Assembly (NCBI RefSeq): GCF_027744825.2
Contig: NC_071335.1
Span: 10,145,001-10,209,000, forward strand
Direction of reading: 5' to 3'
Length of the DNA stretch: 64,000 nt
Source: Synchiropus splendidus
Taxonomy: Eukaryota > Chordata > Actinopteri > Syngnathiformes > Callionymidae
The position numbers were made by a program, and so were the translations under genes. The notes beneath the pieces were generated by a model, which worked only from the letters and a program-made list of their open reading frames with translations, was not told where the DNA came from and searched no databases. Within the stretch, counting starts at the first letter, position 1. Every line of letters starts with the position of its first letter. Below are positions 46,823 through 58,805 of this stretch, one piece after another.

Positions 46823-47446
46823 TGTCAGGAAACCCGCAAGTACAGGACTCAAATGCTTGTAGTGACAGGAAGCTTGGCAAAGCAAGATTACAATTATGAA
46901 TGTTTATTAACAATAATCTAATCAATAAAACAAAGATGGACAAAAAGGAGAAACCAGGGGTATCACTGAACCTGCAGAGAAAAAATGAGGAGAAAAACCT
47001 GAAACAAGCCGGAAGTTAGCAACATCACGGAAAAAGGAGAACAGAAACCTCAGCGGAATAAAACACGAGTGAACTGAGCATAATGTGGTGGTTTCAACTC
47101 GTGCACAATACACAAAGAACAGAAAATGCAACGACCGGAATCAGAGAGTGAGGCGAACAGAAAGCACATGGAAGTTCAAAAACACATTCGCAGGAAAAAT
47201 CTAACAAAAGGACAGACACCTGAGAAAACACCAGAGAAAACAAGGAGATCAAGAGAAGTCAACTTTACAAGTGTAAGAGCTTGGACGATCTGACACCACA
47301 GAGAGGAACCAGGAAGCTTATAAAGGCTCACAGGTATAGTTGATCAGGTGACTGGTTCCAGCAGACATTACCTGTCCAGTGAGACAAAGGGAGAACACGG
47401 GAAATATAAAAACAATATAAAAGCACATGCAAAACAGACCATGACA
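46823..47446 (-). mobile_element. Probable solo LTR
   Basis: On the minus strand it starts TGTCATGGTCTG and ends GGGTTTCCTGACA, i.e. TG...CA with a short inverted repeat (TGTCA/TGACA). A TTTATAAG box lies at about 47320 and AATAAAC at about 46905, in the order expected for U3-R-U5. The end is preceded by GCATTTGAGTCCTG, similar to the LTR end at 43290-43340. Flanking bases do not form a convincing duplication. It sits 3 bp from the TIR element. Confidence 0.55.
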
Positions 47447-47589
47447 TTATCAACACATTTTTGGAAGAAGTTTGATAAATGAAAACTAACTAACTAACTA
47501 ATTCATGCAGGAAATGATGGAGAAAACAGACCAAAAAGGGAGAAAAGTGAGTCCTAAATCATCCACAAGTTATATACCGAATTGAAATA

Positions 47590-47702
47590 GTAATGACTTA
47601 TTATTACATATGGGAATTATTGTAGTTTATTGTAGTTTCACTTCAGCTTCATAAAGGCCACATAAACATGCAAAGGGCCGTGTTTGACCCCCCGGCCATG
47701 CT
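47590..47702. mobile_element. hAT-like fragment related to 62587-63129
   Basis: Shares TAGTTTCACT, CTTCATAAAGGC, then AGGGCCGTGTTTGACCCC and GGCCATG with the right-hand part of the 62587-63129 element (TTAGTTTCACT, CTTCATGAGGGC, AGGCCACATTTGGCCCCC, GGCCATA). Confidence 0.55.
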
Positions 47703-49385
47703 CAAGTAATCAAATCTCACATTCTCATCGAGTAGCTCCACTTCAAAATAAAATAAAATGATGAATGATATTTAGAAGTATTAACAAGTTGGCTGTCTTG
47801 CACAAAAGGCTCCTTTTACATTGAATGACTACACAAACTCCCGACTCAGACACTGATTGAGGAGTGCTGTCAATGCCCCCAGTTCATAAATGGACACAAA
47901 AAAAATCACTGTTTTATTAATCCAAACTGAGTTTATTTGTGTTTTTAGTCAATAAATACTATTGACTTCAGTGACAGCAGCTCCACTGAAGAGATCCACT
48001 GATCCTCAAACAGCTTATATTTTGAACTAAATGACTGAGAAATGGATGAACATTCTTTCACACTCATACCTCTAGTTATGGTGACGTTTGTCTTGCTAAC
48101 CCAGTATATAACTCTACAACCACGGGGAACCATTCGTGGGCCCCTTTAATCTGGACTAGTTTGTCAAATTGACCTAATAGAGGTCAGGAAGCGTCACCCC
48201 TTTTTTGGTTCACTACGCTTCCACACTTCAAACTCAAATGAAGAGACACTCTAGGTCTTTTGTTCACTGCTTTCTATGGAAAAAAAAATATCAAGAGTTA
48301 AAAAAAAAAAAGAAAACTTTGTTGCAAGAATCCTAGATCAGAGTCTGCATATTGTTTTCAGAAAAAAATTCTTTGAAAACCTCAGCGGCTTTATAAGAAT
48401 GTGGGACTTGATTACGCACTCATTTTTTCAATGTCAAACAGAATTGAATTCAAATGTTGATTCGCTGGAATTTATTCAACGCTTTATTCAACATTAACAG
48501 CTGTTCCTTTTATTGTAAATCACAAGTGTCCCTGCGGAACATTTCTTAACCTTGTAAGTGAGTGTGTCACTGAGGTTGTGGATCAAATGATGCCGTTCAT
48601 GAAGCTCAGGGTGGAACACCAAGAGCATAATGGCCCATAAAGCTGCCACACTAACAATGGCTTGAGCCATATCATCCACAACATCACTGTATCAACAGCT
48701 GCCAGCTGAAAGTGAAGACTGTGGCTACATCTGGGTGCCAGTAAGACAGCATTATGGATGCTTCTCATGCCAGAATGGGTTGAGAGCTGGAGGACACCCT
48801 GGACAGACCACTCAAACTCAGCTGCAATTTGGAGTTAACCGCTGGATGTTGCTGTCCTATGGCTGTGAGGGTGCGATGCCTCAGCCGTACTGCCTGCATT
48901 CAACTCTTTTCATGACAAAATTTCAATATGGTGGGTCATAATGCTTCAGATTAAAGGGGGGAAATACTCATATCAGAAACAGAATTATCTCCATCAAGTG
49001 TTAGTAATCATTCTGTAGCTGCCACTTCTTTCTACTGAGCTGAAGAAAGCCTCTCAGAGCTTGATCCACATCCCTGCCACTTCACACCGGGTCACTATTG
49101 AGAGCTAATTTCAGCATAAAGGCGACATCATTCATGAAATTGAGTGCTCCAGACACAATCCGATCCACAATCCTCTGCAGGAATTCCATCATTCCTGACT
49201 GTCTGCAATCATTCTGGTTGAACCCCACTGTGCCGCTCAGTCGCTCAGATCAGAGTGTTGACTTTTGAAGACCTACCTCTGTGCATGTCTTGCACTTGCC
49301 AACTGCATCAGCTACCTGCGCATCACCGCATCACCTGTCTTGACTATCATCATAGACACACCTGCCTTTTCCATTTAAACAGATA
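47703..49385. other. Unrecognised spacer
   Basis: Short A-runs near 48280 and 48301; no gene or repeat family recognised. Confidence 0.4.
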
Positions 49386-49409
49386 TCTATCTATCTATCT
49401 ATCTACCTA

Positions 49410-49452
<43 letters not shown>
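49386..49452. repeat. Compound tetranucleotide microsatellite (ATCT/GTCT)
   Basis: About 7 ATCT-type units, then about 8 GTCT units, then ATCT again. The overlapping frame translates it as Leu-Ser-Ile-Tyr and Cys-Leu-Ser-Val repeats and is not a gene. Confidence 0.95.
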
Positions 49453-49453
<1 letters not shown>

Positions 49454-50909
49454 AAAATCCAATATGTTTGCTGGTCACATTTCTGACTGTGGTTTCTGTC
49501 TCGATTCGATAGAAAATGGTTCTCAGAGGAATAGTCCATCAACCATTAATCTTTAGTTCACGATAAAATATTTCTTCAAAATACATTTGGGTTTAATTTA
49601 TGATCTGACTTCAACCTTCATTGAAAAACAAGAACAAAACTCTGAAAATGGTAATGACTTTGGAATGAAAATGAGTTTGGAATTGAAATTAAAAAGCAGT
49701 TGGATGGCTTCGTTCAAGACTGCAGATACATCTTCTCAATTTGAAGACAAGAGACAAGTGAGGTTTTACTGGTGTGTGTGCTCTCAATCCACCCAGTTGT
49801 ATTTAAAAGTGCAAGTACATATTCAATCTGCTGTGTGTGTCTGCATGCGCTCAAAGTCAGACCGCGATGTGGTTCACATTAGCGGTGTTTGATGTCTCTT
49901 TCCACGGCCTCTCTCCTCTTGCTGCAGCACTACTGTTTGATCTGCTACAATCTGGTCCTGATCATTCCGCCATTGTTTACTTTCAAAGACACTTTTCATT
50001 TCTCTCTGTTGCTCTAACCCCTGCTCAGCCACTTTCCCTGTCACTCTTTTGTGTGTCTCTAGTGTTTGTGTGATCATGTTGGCCGTCTTTACTTTCTGCG
50101 AACAGATGTGTGTCAGAACTAAAAGAAGATGTCAACTGTGGTGCTTTTTTTCTTCCTGTAATTTCCACTGTGATTATGACAGTCATAACGTGAACATTGT
50201 TTGATTATCCAACTGAGTCAAGGGTCTTGCTTTTATCCTAAAATGGTATCATGCATTACGTTTATCTGGCATTAGCACTGTGGGGCGTATGGCTACATCC
50301 ACAAACAAAACCATCACCTACAGTTGTCTTCTGGAACTTGATGGTACTTATAACAACCTCGACTTTCTCTGTCATGTTTTCTCTTTTCTTCCTGCCACTT
50401 TTTCGTCCACAGTCAGACACCACCTTTGAACAAGCCACAGGCACATAGATGGGCCCGGTGTGGGCGGTCCATGGTCGGGACACATCGGAGGAAAGTTGAA
50501 AATGTGACACAATATAAGACAAATGTTGCAAATAGCAAAGTAATACAATTAAAAAAAAGAAAGAAAATATCTAAGTTGGATTTATATCATGATGAATCTT
50601 GTTTTAATATTACTATTAGGTGAGAACAGAAGAGGGAGAAGAAAAATATCTCAGTATATAATCAAACACTGTTCAAGTCCTTCTATCTTTCTCTTGGATT
50701 CAGTTCTGTGGACCATTTTAAAAGCACATCTACTGATGGTTGTTCCCAAGCCTGGCAGTTTATTTGCTGGCCTATTGTTGACTGGGCATTCATGGTAGCA
50801 GGGCTGGAAATGTATGGCTCTGATGGAATGACAGATGAAGTTAGATATATTATTTTCACTCAGTAGTACATTAGCACACTCATTAGAACACAGTAGACAC
50901 GTAAGAGGG

Positions 50910-50910
<1 letters not shown>
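49453..50910. other. Unrecognised spacer
   Basis: Several 60-100 codon frames on both strands, none with a recognisable domain. No repeat family recognised. Confidence 0.4.

Positions 50911-50999
<89 letters not shown>
50911..50999. repeat. (TA)n microsatellite, 89 bp
   Basis: Uninterrupted alternating TA. Likely length-polymorphic and able to extrude as a cruciform. Confidence 0.97.
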
Positions 51000-51002
<3 letters not shown>

Positions 51003-51934
51003 ACAGCCGCTCTCCAGCTGAGATCAGTGATGGATTTGTTTGCATGGTTTCTTTGGTTTTTGAGTCACAATCAACTTGAGATAAATTTCATTTGTGATAG
51101 CAAGCATTTATCCATTTATTTAACATTATTAAGCTCTTCACTGACACTCATCTCATCACTTCTTGATGATGACACACACTGTGGTAGACTGAGTGATTAG
51201 ATTCAATCTAATTGGGTCACTGGACTTCAAGATAATGGGAGTCAGCACTGCTGTCATCCCATGTGGTCACGGTTCTGCGGCACCCAAACAACCCAGTTAA
51301 ACTTTATGACTGTGAACAGGCTTCCTGAGTCGTCGGAACACTGGGCATAGACCCACAAACAGAGAGCATAAACATAACAACAAAAGTCTATTGTGTCGAT
51401 TTGAGGACTCAATGAACAATAAGGTCTGTGAATGAAATCAATATTTGAAGAATCAATTGTTCAATTTACGGTGATCTGCAAACATTATGGAGATTATAAT
51501 TCAGCCTTAATTTCACTTTCACTATCATCCTGTCTGACAGTTGCCTGGTAACGTGTGACAAAGTGCCAGCAGGCTCCTATTATGATGATGTGTTGCAGTA
51601 TTTAACCCGTTTATGATGCACAGAAGTGAAACATTTGATATGTCCAAGAAACATTTGAGGATTGGAGAGGCAAACCTTCAGAGAATTTGACGCAAGACGC
51701 ATGTGTAAACCTGGGATAAAGTAGGAGTGAAGTGAAGTTACTACAGATTACTTCCTGTTCAAGTACTTCCAAAAGTTGTGACATCAGAAATTCAGTAGAT
51801 CTTGCGGAAATCTGGAGAAATTCATTAACTTAAGAGTGCCACGATCAGTGACCAACCTGGTCATGCAGAAAAAGGGTTCAACATTTATACACAAGTCATA
51901 ACATTTATATGGTCAGACTTTTGTGTCCAACACT
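51000..51934. other. Unrecognised spacer
   Basis: No gene, repeat family or structured element recognised. Confidence 0.4.
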
Positions 51935-51985
51935 TTAAGTATAGGACGCAAAGTCCACTTTCCCAATGTCAAAATATGAGTGAGG
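51935..51985 (-). mobile_element. Terminal fragment of the CCTCAC-TIR family
   Basis: In reverse it reads CCTCACTCATATTTTGACAT, then GGGAAAGTGGACTTTGCGTC and CTATACT, in the same order as the left end of 53548-54053 (CCTCACTCCC, ATGACATCGGGGAAGTGGAC, TTTTGCCTCCTACACTG). Confidence 0.65.
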
Positions 51986-53547
51986 CTGGGTTGAAATTCA
52001 ATACATATTTTTTCATCATTGAACACAATGATCTCAGTCGCACAACAGGTGGTAGTAGCGCTATGGAGCTGCTAACTCAGCCAAGAAGCCATACAATTAT
52101 TCAGCTTCACCTCTCCTTCCTTGGGCATGTAAGCTAGACACCTGCAGGTCATGATCGAAAACAATGTCATTTTTTGTTTGCTGGAAAACCAAGGTGACAC
52201 AATTGTATTAGTCAGTTCATACTATACTTGGTGACGTAACTATTGTCATGCGACCAGAAGAAAGAGGTCACGATGATGAAGCGGTGCAATTTGAAGTCAG
52301 TGTGTGTTTGAATTACACATATTCTCCATTTGTGTTCCAGGGATATAATAATATTATTAAAGCAGGATCACAGTGGTGTCTGAGGTCACGCTGGTTTGGC
52401 AGATCCCCACGAACCATGTTTATTTTTACAAAGTATGTAATGACACAGACCAGAATTAATCAACCTCTGAATGAAAAATAAATCCTAACCTTCAATCTTT
52501 TACAGACCGGAGCACAAAACCACACGTGAGAAAAAGGGGAAAGGAAAACCCCTCCAAGATGTGCTGGTTGTCTGTGGCAGTGAAAGGATCCGCCAGGCTC
52601 CAGCTCCTGGTGTCTCTGCCGGTGCGGACTTGAATAACATCGCACTGTGATCACTGTCCTGATTAGCACTGACATCTATCATGGGCTGTTTATGCTGGAG
52701 GGACAGTTCTGCCGATGGACATGAGGTCACTGCCTCTTTGCAGGTGTTGCGAGGGTGGGAACATGGTCGGCACACACAAGTCTGGCATAGATCAGACCTG
52801 CTGTAATCACTTGTGTGTTGAGCGGAACAATGAATGAGTGTCATCGTGCTGCTCACGCAGTCCCCTCCAATCAGCTAAGTTTACACTCCTGTGGTCATCC
52901 GACAATATTCTACGCGCAGGGCAGATTCATATGACTGACGTGAGCGTTTCAGTGCTCACTGTAAATCGTTTGAAACTTGTTTTGACACCCCAGTCTGTTT
53001 CATTTGAGGGGCCCTCTTGTGGATTTTGTCTTTAACAATCATATCTTTCATGTCCTTTCTGTCCATTATATTTGTAGTCATCTTGGCAAGATGTTAGTTG
53101 CCACATTTCAACGCCCAAGTTCAGTGTACCAGTGTCACTGTTTATGTGTCGACATGTTCTCATCCTCCTTCAGTTTACCTTTGTCCTTGTCCAGTTTCAT
53201 TCATCCAGGAGGAGCTTGTTGGTGTTTTGGTATGTGGCATGTGAGTGTGCTTATTTTATACTAAAACTCGGGAAGTATGCTTGAAGTTTACTTTTGACAT
53301 TCTACATTTGAAATATGTAAAAGTAGCGCACTGAAGTAAACTTATACTCAAGTATACGTCATAAACTTAACTTCAGTGTATTGCTTTTTTCTTAGGGATT
53401 TCAAGTATATTATTAAGGTGATTCAGAAGCAAAGTGCAAAGAATGGGTGAAGGGGGGGAACTACAGACATTTGTTATTATTATTAGATACTTTTCCTCTC
53501 ATATTGTTTTGTCCTAAATGATTGTTCGACACTGTGAGTGTGACAAA
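51986..53547. other. Unrecognised spacer
   Basis: No supported gene; the 118-codon minus frame at 52500-52856 matches nothing I know. Confidence 0.4.
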
Positions 53548-54053
53548 CCTCACTCCCACAGAGTAATATGATGACATCGGGGAAGTGGACTTTTGCCTCC
53601 TACACTGACGACAAAAGCAGCCTTCAGTGTGGTATGTTGATGCATAGGCGTTTCAATGAATTAAAAAATGGTTCCTTCCCGTGTTGTGTTCCACGGGATG
53701 TGGCTTCCGTGTTGTAGCGCGCAAGGAGCAACGCATGGGAGATGGGCAGAGTATCGCGAGGGGGTTTGAGGCAACACCACGGAGGGGGTGATGTATGGAG
53801 GCTCTTGTCACTGAATCATATTGGCTGTCATTTGCTATTTATAACACTATACGTGGCTCTCCTGAATAAAACACTGAGCCGTTTGACAGACTTTAAATAG
53901 CAATTGATACGTGATTAAACATCATATAAATGGATCACCATTTACCTGACTACAACCTTTTTTGTGCTTCAATTGAAAACCCAATGAGTCAACGTCAAAG
54001 GCTGCCTTTGGCGTCAGTATAGGACTCAAATATACGACACCATGGGCGTGAGG
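53548..54053 (+). mobile_element. CCTCAC-TIR element, fullest copy
   Basis: Left arm: CCTCACTCCC, GAAGTGGACTTTTGCCTCC, TACACTGACGACAAAAGCAG, CCTTCAGTG. The right arm in reverse complement: CCTCACGCCCATGG, GAGTCCTATACTGACGCC, AAAGGCAGCCTTTGACG. The arms form an imperfect TIR of about 70-80 bp enclosing a roughly 350-bp core rich in GCG/CGC motifs, with no coding capacity. Other members or fragments in the window: 23500-23568, 26508-26610, 51935-51985 and 59951-60277. Flanks show no clear target duplication. I do not recognise the family by name. Confidence 0.65.
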
Positions 54054-55009
54054 ATGGGTTGGGCTATACGACCTGTGTTACAGATGTAATGATGGTGCTG
54101 CAAGAGGGGCGACTCCAGCAAAGCAGATTTCTGTCAGTCAGACGTAAGGCTCTTCATATCCACCTTGAGTTTTCTGCGGGTGAATCACACCATCGACTGA
54201 GATGCAGGTCTTCCTAAAGTCAGGTAGCCTGTGTGAATTAAGCAGCAGAAACTGTGTGTCCATATCAGTGAATATCAGTATTTCATCAGATGGTGCGGCA
54301 GCAGGTGAAGCTTTCCACATCCAAGCCATTCTCCACTAACTCTCAGAGGAGCGTCAGATTGATGCCTGTTCTCTCTCTCTCTCCGTGATCTGGAAATACT
54401 CATCGCCTGTGATTTGGGAATATCATGTCATACACATTAAACTCTGGCCGGGTTTATTGATTGTCGACAACATAGTTTACACAGGAATGTCTGTTCCATT
54501 CACTTTGAGAAATGGAAGTTGGTTTTCCCTCTTTGCGTGCCGTCTGAGTGGGACTGTAGGACCTGTGGGGTGCGTTTTGTCTGTTTCTTTTTCTGTCTTC
54601 TCTATCGTTCTTTCTCAAAATGTTTCAGCTTCTTAATTGCTTCCAGAGTGTTTGTTTGAGAATTTGTCGAGTTTCCCATTACACGCCAGCAGGAGTGCAG
54701 CCAAGGCATTTTCTTTTGTAGACATGCATAGAGAGTTTCCCATAAAGGTCAGCAAATCCCCCATCATGGGACCCTCACATTTGTATAGATCACAGTATTC
54801 TTTCACATGTTGTAAAGGGAGTGTTTACCATATATACAGGATGGAATATGCTCATATTTTCAGTTTTTAAGATACTTTGTCCATAGTTAAGGTCAGCCTT
54901 TTTTTAAGGCTTGTCAAGTGGCCTTCAACTCCAGAGCATTACTACTTTATCAAAGCTCCTTTCTTAGTCAATCTCTCATCAATGTTATATCGGTGAAATA
55001 CAAAGTGCT
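54054..55009. other. Unrecognised spacer
   Basis: A TCTC run near 54368-54382; otherwise nothing recognised. Confidence 0.4.
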
Positions 55010-55162
55010 TATTATAATTTTTGTAGAGGCTTGAATTAATGCAGCTTTTTTCAAAACGCCTAAAACACTTTTCAGGAACTGCAACTGGGATGGAGCGGGA
55101 TTCAAACCGGCAACCCTCTGATTATTGAATGACCCATCCAACCACCTGAGCCACTGCCCATC
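55010..55162 (-). mobile_element. tRNA-derived SINE
   Basis: The minus strand has a perfect A-box match TGGCTCAGGTGG (55153-55142) and, 33 nt downstream, a B box GGTTTGAATCC (55108-55098; one mismatch to GGTTCGANTCC), spaced as in a tRNA. No acceptor-stem pairing is evident and the sequence runs on into an unrelated A-rich body (to about 55010), so it is a SINE and not a tRNA gene. It would be transcribed by RNA polymerase III if active. Confidence 0.75.
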
Positions 55163-55389
55163 AATATAAATCACTAGTCAAGAGACAACAAGGTCAACAG
55201 ATGGTGCAGCCACTCGAAGACTACCTTGAAGAAATATGACCTTGTAGCAACACTGTTTTGCTCTTCTCCTGTTGACTATTGTAAACGTAGATTTAGAATG
55301 TTGTTTTAAGTCTTTAGCAGGTTCTGTCACACAGTGCTTTTTTCACAGGGCTATTTTACCCACATCAACATAAACGCTGCTTTAAACTT
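55163..55389. other. Spacer between the SINE and the hAT relic
   Basis: No feature recognised. Confidence 0.4.
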
Positions 55390-55865
55390 TGCTTGTGTTC
55401 ACATGACCAACTGCGGGGCAGTGCAAAACGAAATCAAAATGAATGTACAGATCAAGGCCATAATGAAATAACTTTCACCCTGCTCACTGGGCAGCAGCGT
55501 GTCAGCCATCTTTCAATCTGTCACGTAAAGTGTGCATCCTGCAGCACATTCACGAGACAATACTATGCAGGAAAGTGCCTTCAAATTAAACACGCCATTT
55601 AAAGCGCCAACACTTGGAGGGGCGCAGAGAGTTTTCCGGGAAGTGAAACCGCTGGTTCCTCGGCAGCAGGCTGTTAGTGTAGCTGACATTTAGCAACACC
55701 CGCCACATTCGGAACGCTAAGCTACTTGCCCAAGAAATACTCATTCATTTCACCGACCTACATGAGCAGCCTTTCTCAGGTGTTGTTCTTACGGAGACAG
55801 AGTCAGGTGCAGCGTTTGTTAGCCACCTGAATCTGAAATGTTTGAAAATGGCCAGAGTGGAAACT
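55390..55865 (+). mobile_element. hAT transposon relic with BED-finger remnant (copy B)
   Basis: Inverse of 222-600, sharing blocks such as CCATTTAAAGCGCCAACACTT, CATTCGGAACGCTAAGC and, in reverse, AAACATTTCAGATTCAGGTG. The plus strand encodes KCASCSTFTRQYYAGK (55528-55575), giving the CxxC pair, then after a frameshift RHLKRQHLE (about 55590-55616), giving HxxxxH; together these form a BED zinc finger. It preserves the first Cys lost in copy A. The frame is broken, and neither terminal repeat was located. Confidence 0.6.
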
Positions 55866-56159
55866 TAGACTGCAGTATGTAAATATTTATGGACATAACA
55901 AAGTCTCTACAGATTCACCTGCGATGTCCCACATCAAGTTAAATGTTTTTCAGTTTTCCTTTCGACATAATAGTTGCTACATTCTGCAAGGTTTTTATTT
56001 TTCTATTTTTTGCCTTCTTAAAGAGGTATTTTAAAAATGATTTAATGGTTGATGTTTTCACATCATGTACACAGAAGGTCTCATCATTTTGATTACAAAT
56101 TTGGTTTGTAACAAATTTGCAAAAAATTGCAAAAAAGTATTCTAAGACACAGAACTGCA
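55866..56159. other. Unrecognised A+T-rich spacer
   Basis: The minus-strand frame at 55939-56160 is Lys/Phe-rich because of base composition and has no domain. Confidence 0.4.
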
Positions 56160-56370
56160 TGTTCCTCAGCAGGTTCTTCAGGAGGCATCCTTAGGGAGCT
56201 AGTTCTACTTTCCTGCTGTATTTCTCCAGCCATATGGTGGAAAAAACATTTAATCTGCGAGCTTGTTCTTTCAGTCACAACCCAAAGTTTATAACCACGG
56301 GTGAGAGGTACAAGTACATTGACCAGAAAAGTCAGAGCTTTGCGTTTAACTCATCAATAAACAACAATTA
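56160..56370 (-). mobile_element. RTE/Rex3-like LINE fragment
   Basis: The minus strand encodes GYKLWVVTERTSSQIK, resembling the YGHELWVMTERTRSRI block of fish RTE reverse transcriptases, followed by MPPEEPAEE-like residues. It covers a part of the protein upstream of the region kept at 44681-45020. Strongly mutated. Confidence 0.6.
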
Positions 56371-58506
56371 CCTGTAGCTCTTTCTTATAGATCTTGCTAT
56401 ACCATATATACTACCTCTATAAAATGCTTTAATTCAGGACTCACAGATCTACCACACACCAGCGCGGACACCGATGTTTGTTTTCACGTTACCATGGAGC
56501 TGCCACCAGCTCTTTGTCTGGTAACAGCGGCGGAAAAGGTGAGGGAGGGACATACCTTTCTTCTTGGTGCTGCTTTTTTATCGCTCAGTTTCTTGTTCTC
56601 ACACATCTCTTTTTGTGTTAACAGACACCACTGCCATTTCCTCATCCTCTTGTTCAGTCAATGAGCAGGGGAAATAATTCCATGCCCAAACTAGTTACAC
56701 TATGGGAATAGGTGAAAAGTTCACAGTTCGCCACTGACAGTAACTCAATTTCCAAACGTCTGCTTCATGCTGAGCATCGCTGTCAGCGTTCTGCCTTACG
56801 TTCAAGCAATAGATGAGTTCTGACAGTTGTGAAGCTACCCTGGCCAACACATCTGGATCTGCAAAGGCATATAAAGAGACAGGAAGGAAGATAAGATACT
56901 TGTACATGAGTAATTGATGCAGATTGAATACAGTCCGCCGTTTGCTTTCCCCCATTCTGTTGCGATAAACATGTGGTTTCTTTCAGAAAACAAATCTTTG
57001 ATATCAGATTCCAACCTGTAGATTGTAAAACCTGTCCTGATACACTAAAGCTAAAAAAACAAATATGTAACTTTTCTCCTTCCATGATTCTGAACTATAG
57101 TTCCAGACTCAGGTCGCACTCAAATTTCCCAACACATGCATACATTAACAAAGCATATGTAAAGACGTAAAACTATATATACAGTCCAATATGAAAACCA
57201 ACTTTAAGAGTTAAAGGGTGGACTTCATTTCATTTTTTTTTTTGATTGCACCCATGTGGCTGACAACATCTGAAGCCCATTGTTGCACTCCTTCTTTTGC
57301 AGTTGAAAGTATTTCCAGAAGAAACCTGCTCTGTTTTTGCGTTGTTCTCCTAAGTAAAGGCATTGATGTTCCCAGGTTCTTTCACTCAGGGTTTATGGTT
57401 TCAAATACTGAATTTGCGTTTTCTTAATCATTGAATATTTGCTCCACATTTTTACATGGTCAGAAAAGAATGCTTGTAATGTTCTCTGCCAAACAAAGAA
57501 TGGTTTTGATAAGTAAATAAAATCTGTATATGGACAGGAAGTCAATGTAGTGAGTCTAAAACTGGAATAGAGTCATGTCATCTGAAAACCCTCCTCAATC
57601 TCTTTTAATGCAGATCACCATGTGGTCCTCTGACTTCATTGATCTCTGTCTCCCCACATTTACTTCTGTCAATAGTTGTCAGGAACACAAAAGAAAACTT
57701 GGTTAAGTAGTTGCATAGCCTGCAACAGACCTGTTGCAACAGTCTCTGAATACAGACCAAGCACAGCTTCCCAACTGGCATAATGTCTTCCCGATCTCCT
57801 AAATTCCCAGCACACGACGCAATTCGTTTTTGGCTTTTGTTGAGCGTCTCCATCAACACTCTCGAAGCAATCATGGGATCTGTTGTTCTTGTCCTGGCAT
57901 GAAAACACAGTGCTGTTCGCAGATGCCGACTCTGCCTAATGTTTTCCAGCCTTTAAAATCTGTCACACAAAGTTTATCGACCAGTCTGTAGACGATGTTT
58001 GCGAAAGCTAATTGGCTAATGATGGCTTTCCACATCTGTCTTTCACGCTCTTCATCTGCTCTCGATCATGAATCCTGCTCATAACTATTTCCTGTTTGCC
58101 GTGACTATAGTCTAAGGTAGACTTGTAAATCATGGGGCATCTATAAAGAAACTGGTGTTACCCAGACTGAGGCCCCGCCCACCACTACTCATACACAGAT
58201 AACGCACTGCGACAGTTACAGCTGTCTGAAGTTGAGTGCTGTAGTAGTCATCGAAAGCTAGTTGGGAAAGTTAGAGTTTTCTGAAAGGATTTTTCAGTTT
58301 TCAATTTTTTGACAGACCCTATTTAACATTGTCAGACCAGAGCATTTGTAGTGTTTTGCTTTTTCCAATTCAGGCTAGGAATTAGCAAGGAGTAATAACT
58401 GACTTTGTCTTGTAAAGAAAGTTTTTTCAACAATGCTCTAATGAATAACAATCCCATGATAACTTATATACTGTATGTCATTTGAAGGTGGAGACTTCAT
58501 TGTACC
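56371..58506. other. Unrecognised spacer
   Basis: No gene supported. The antisense frames at 57605-57908 (79-89 codons, Cys-containing) match no family I know. T-run near 57232-57242. Confidence 0.4.
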
Positions 58507-58805
58507 TACAAGTAACGTCCGGCTTACGACCTGCTCGACTTACGTCCACCCGTATTTTCCACCACGACCAGCAGATGATTTTCTTTTTTTTTTTTGTATT
58601 CAATGCCTGGCACCGCAGCACGTAGCAGCCCGACATCACGCACGACAGTTTACCCCAGCATCTCACTCTCACACAGCCATCTACCACTACAGTAGCACCT
58701 ATAACCCTCGCGTCGGCTATTTTGAATGGCATTCCACTTACGTCCAATCTGACTTATAACCGGTTGGTCGGAACCGATTCCGGTCGTAAATCGGATGTTA
58801 CTTGC
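58507..58805 (-). mobile_element. CAAGTAACATCC MITE, copy 2
   Basis: Left end CAAGTAACGTCCGGCTTACG, right end in reverse CAAGTAACATCCGATTTACG. The body is the inverse of 42188-42469, including the CTGGCACCGCAGCACGTAGC segment. A T-run at about 58585-58596 interrupts this copy only. Confidence 0.8.

Noticed and set aside
50835..51200. 121-codon frame rich in Tyr-Ile
   Set aside because: Is a translation of the TA microsatellite.
55090..55162. Possible tRNA gene on the minus strand
   Set aside because: Has A and B boxes but no matching acceptor stem, and it continues into a SINE body.
58475..58759. Frame sharing HSHTAIYHYSSTYNP with 42205-42456
   Set aside because: The similarity is due to two inverse copies of one MITE, and no start or family supports coding.
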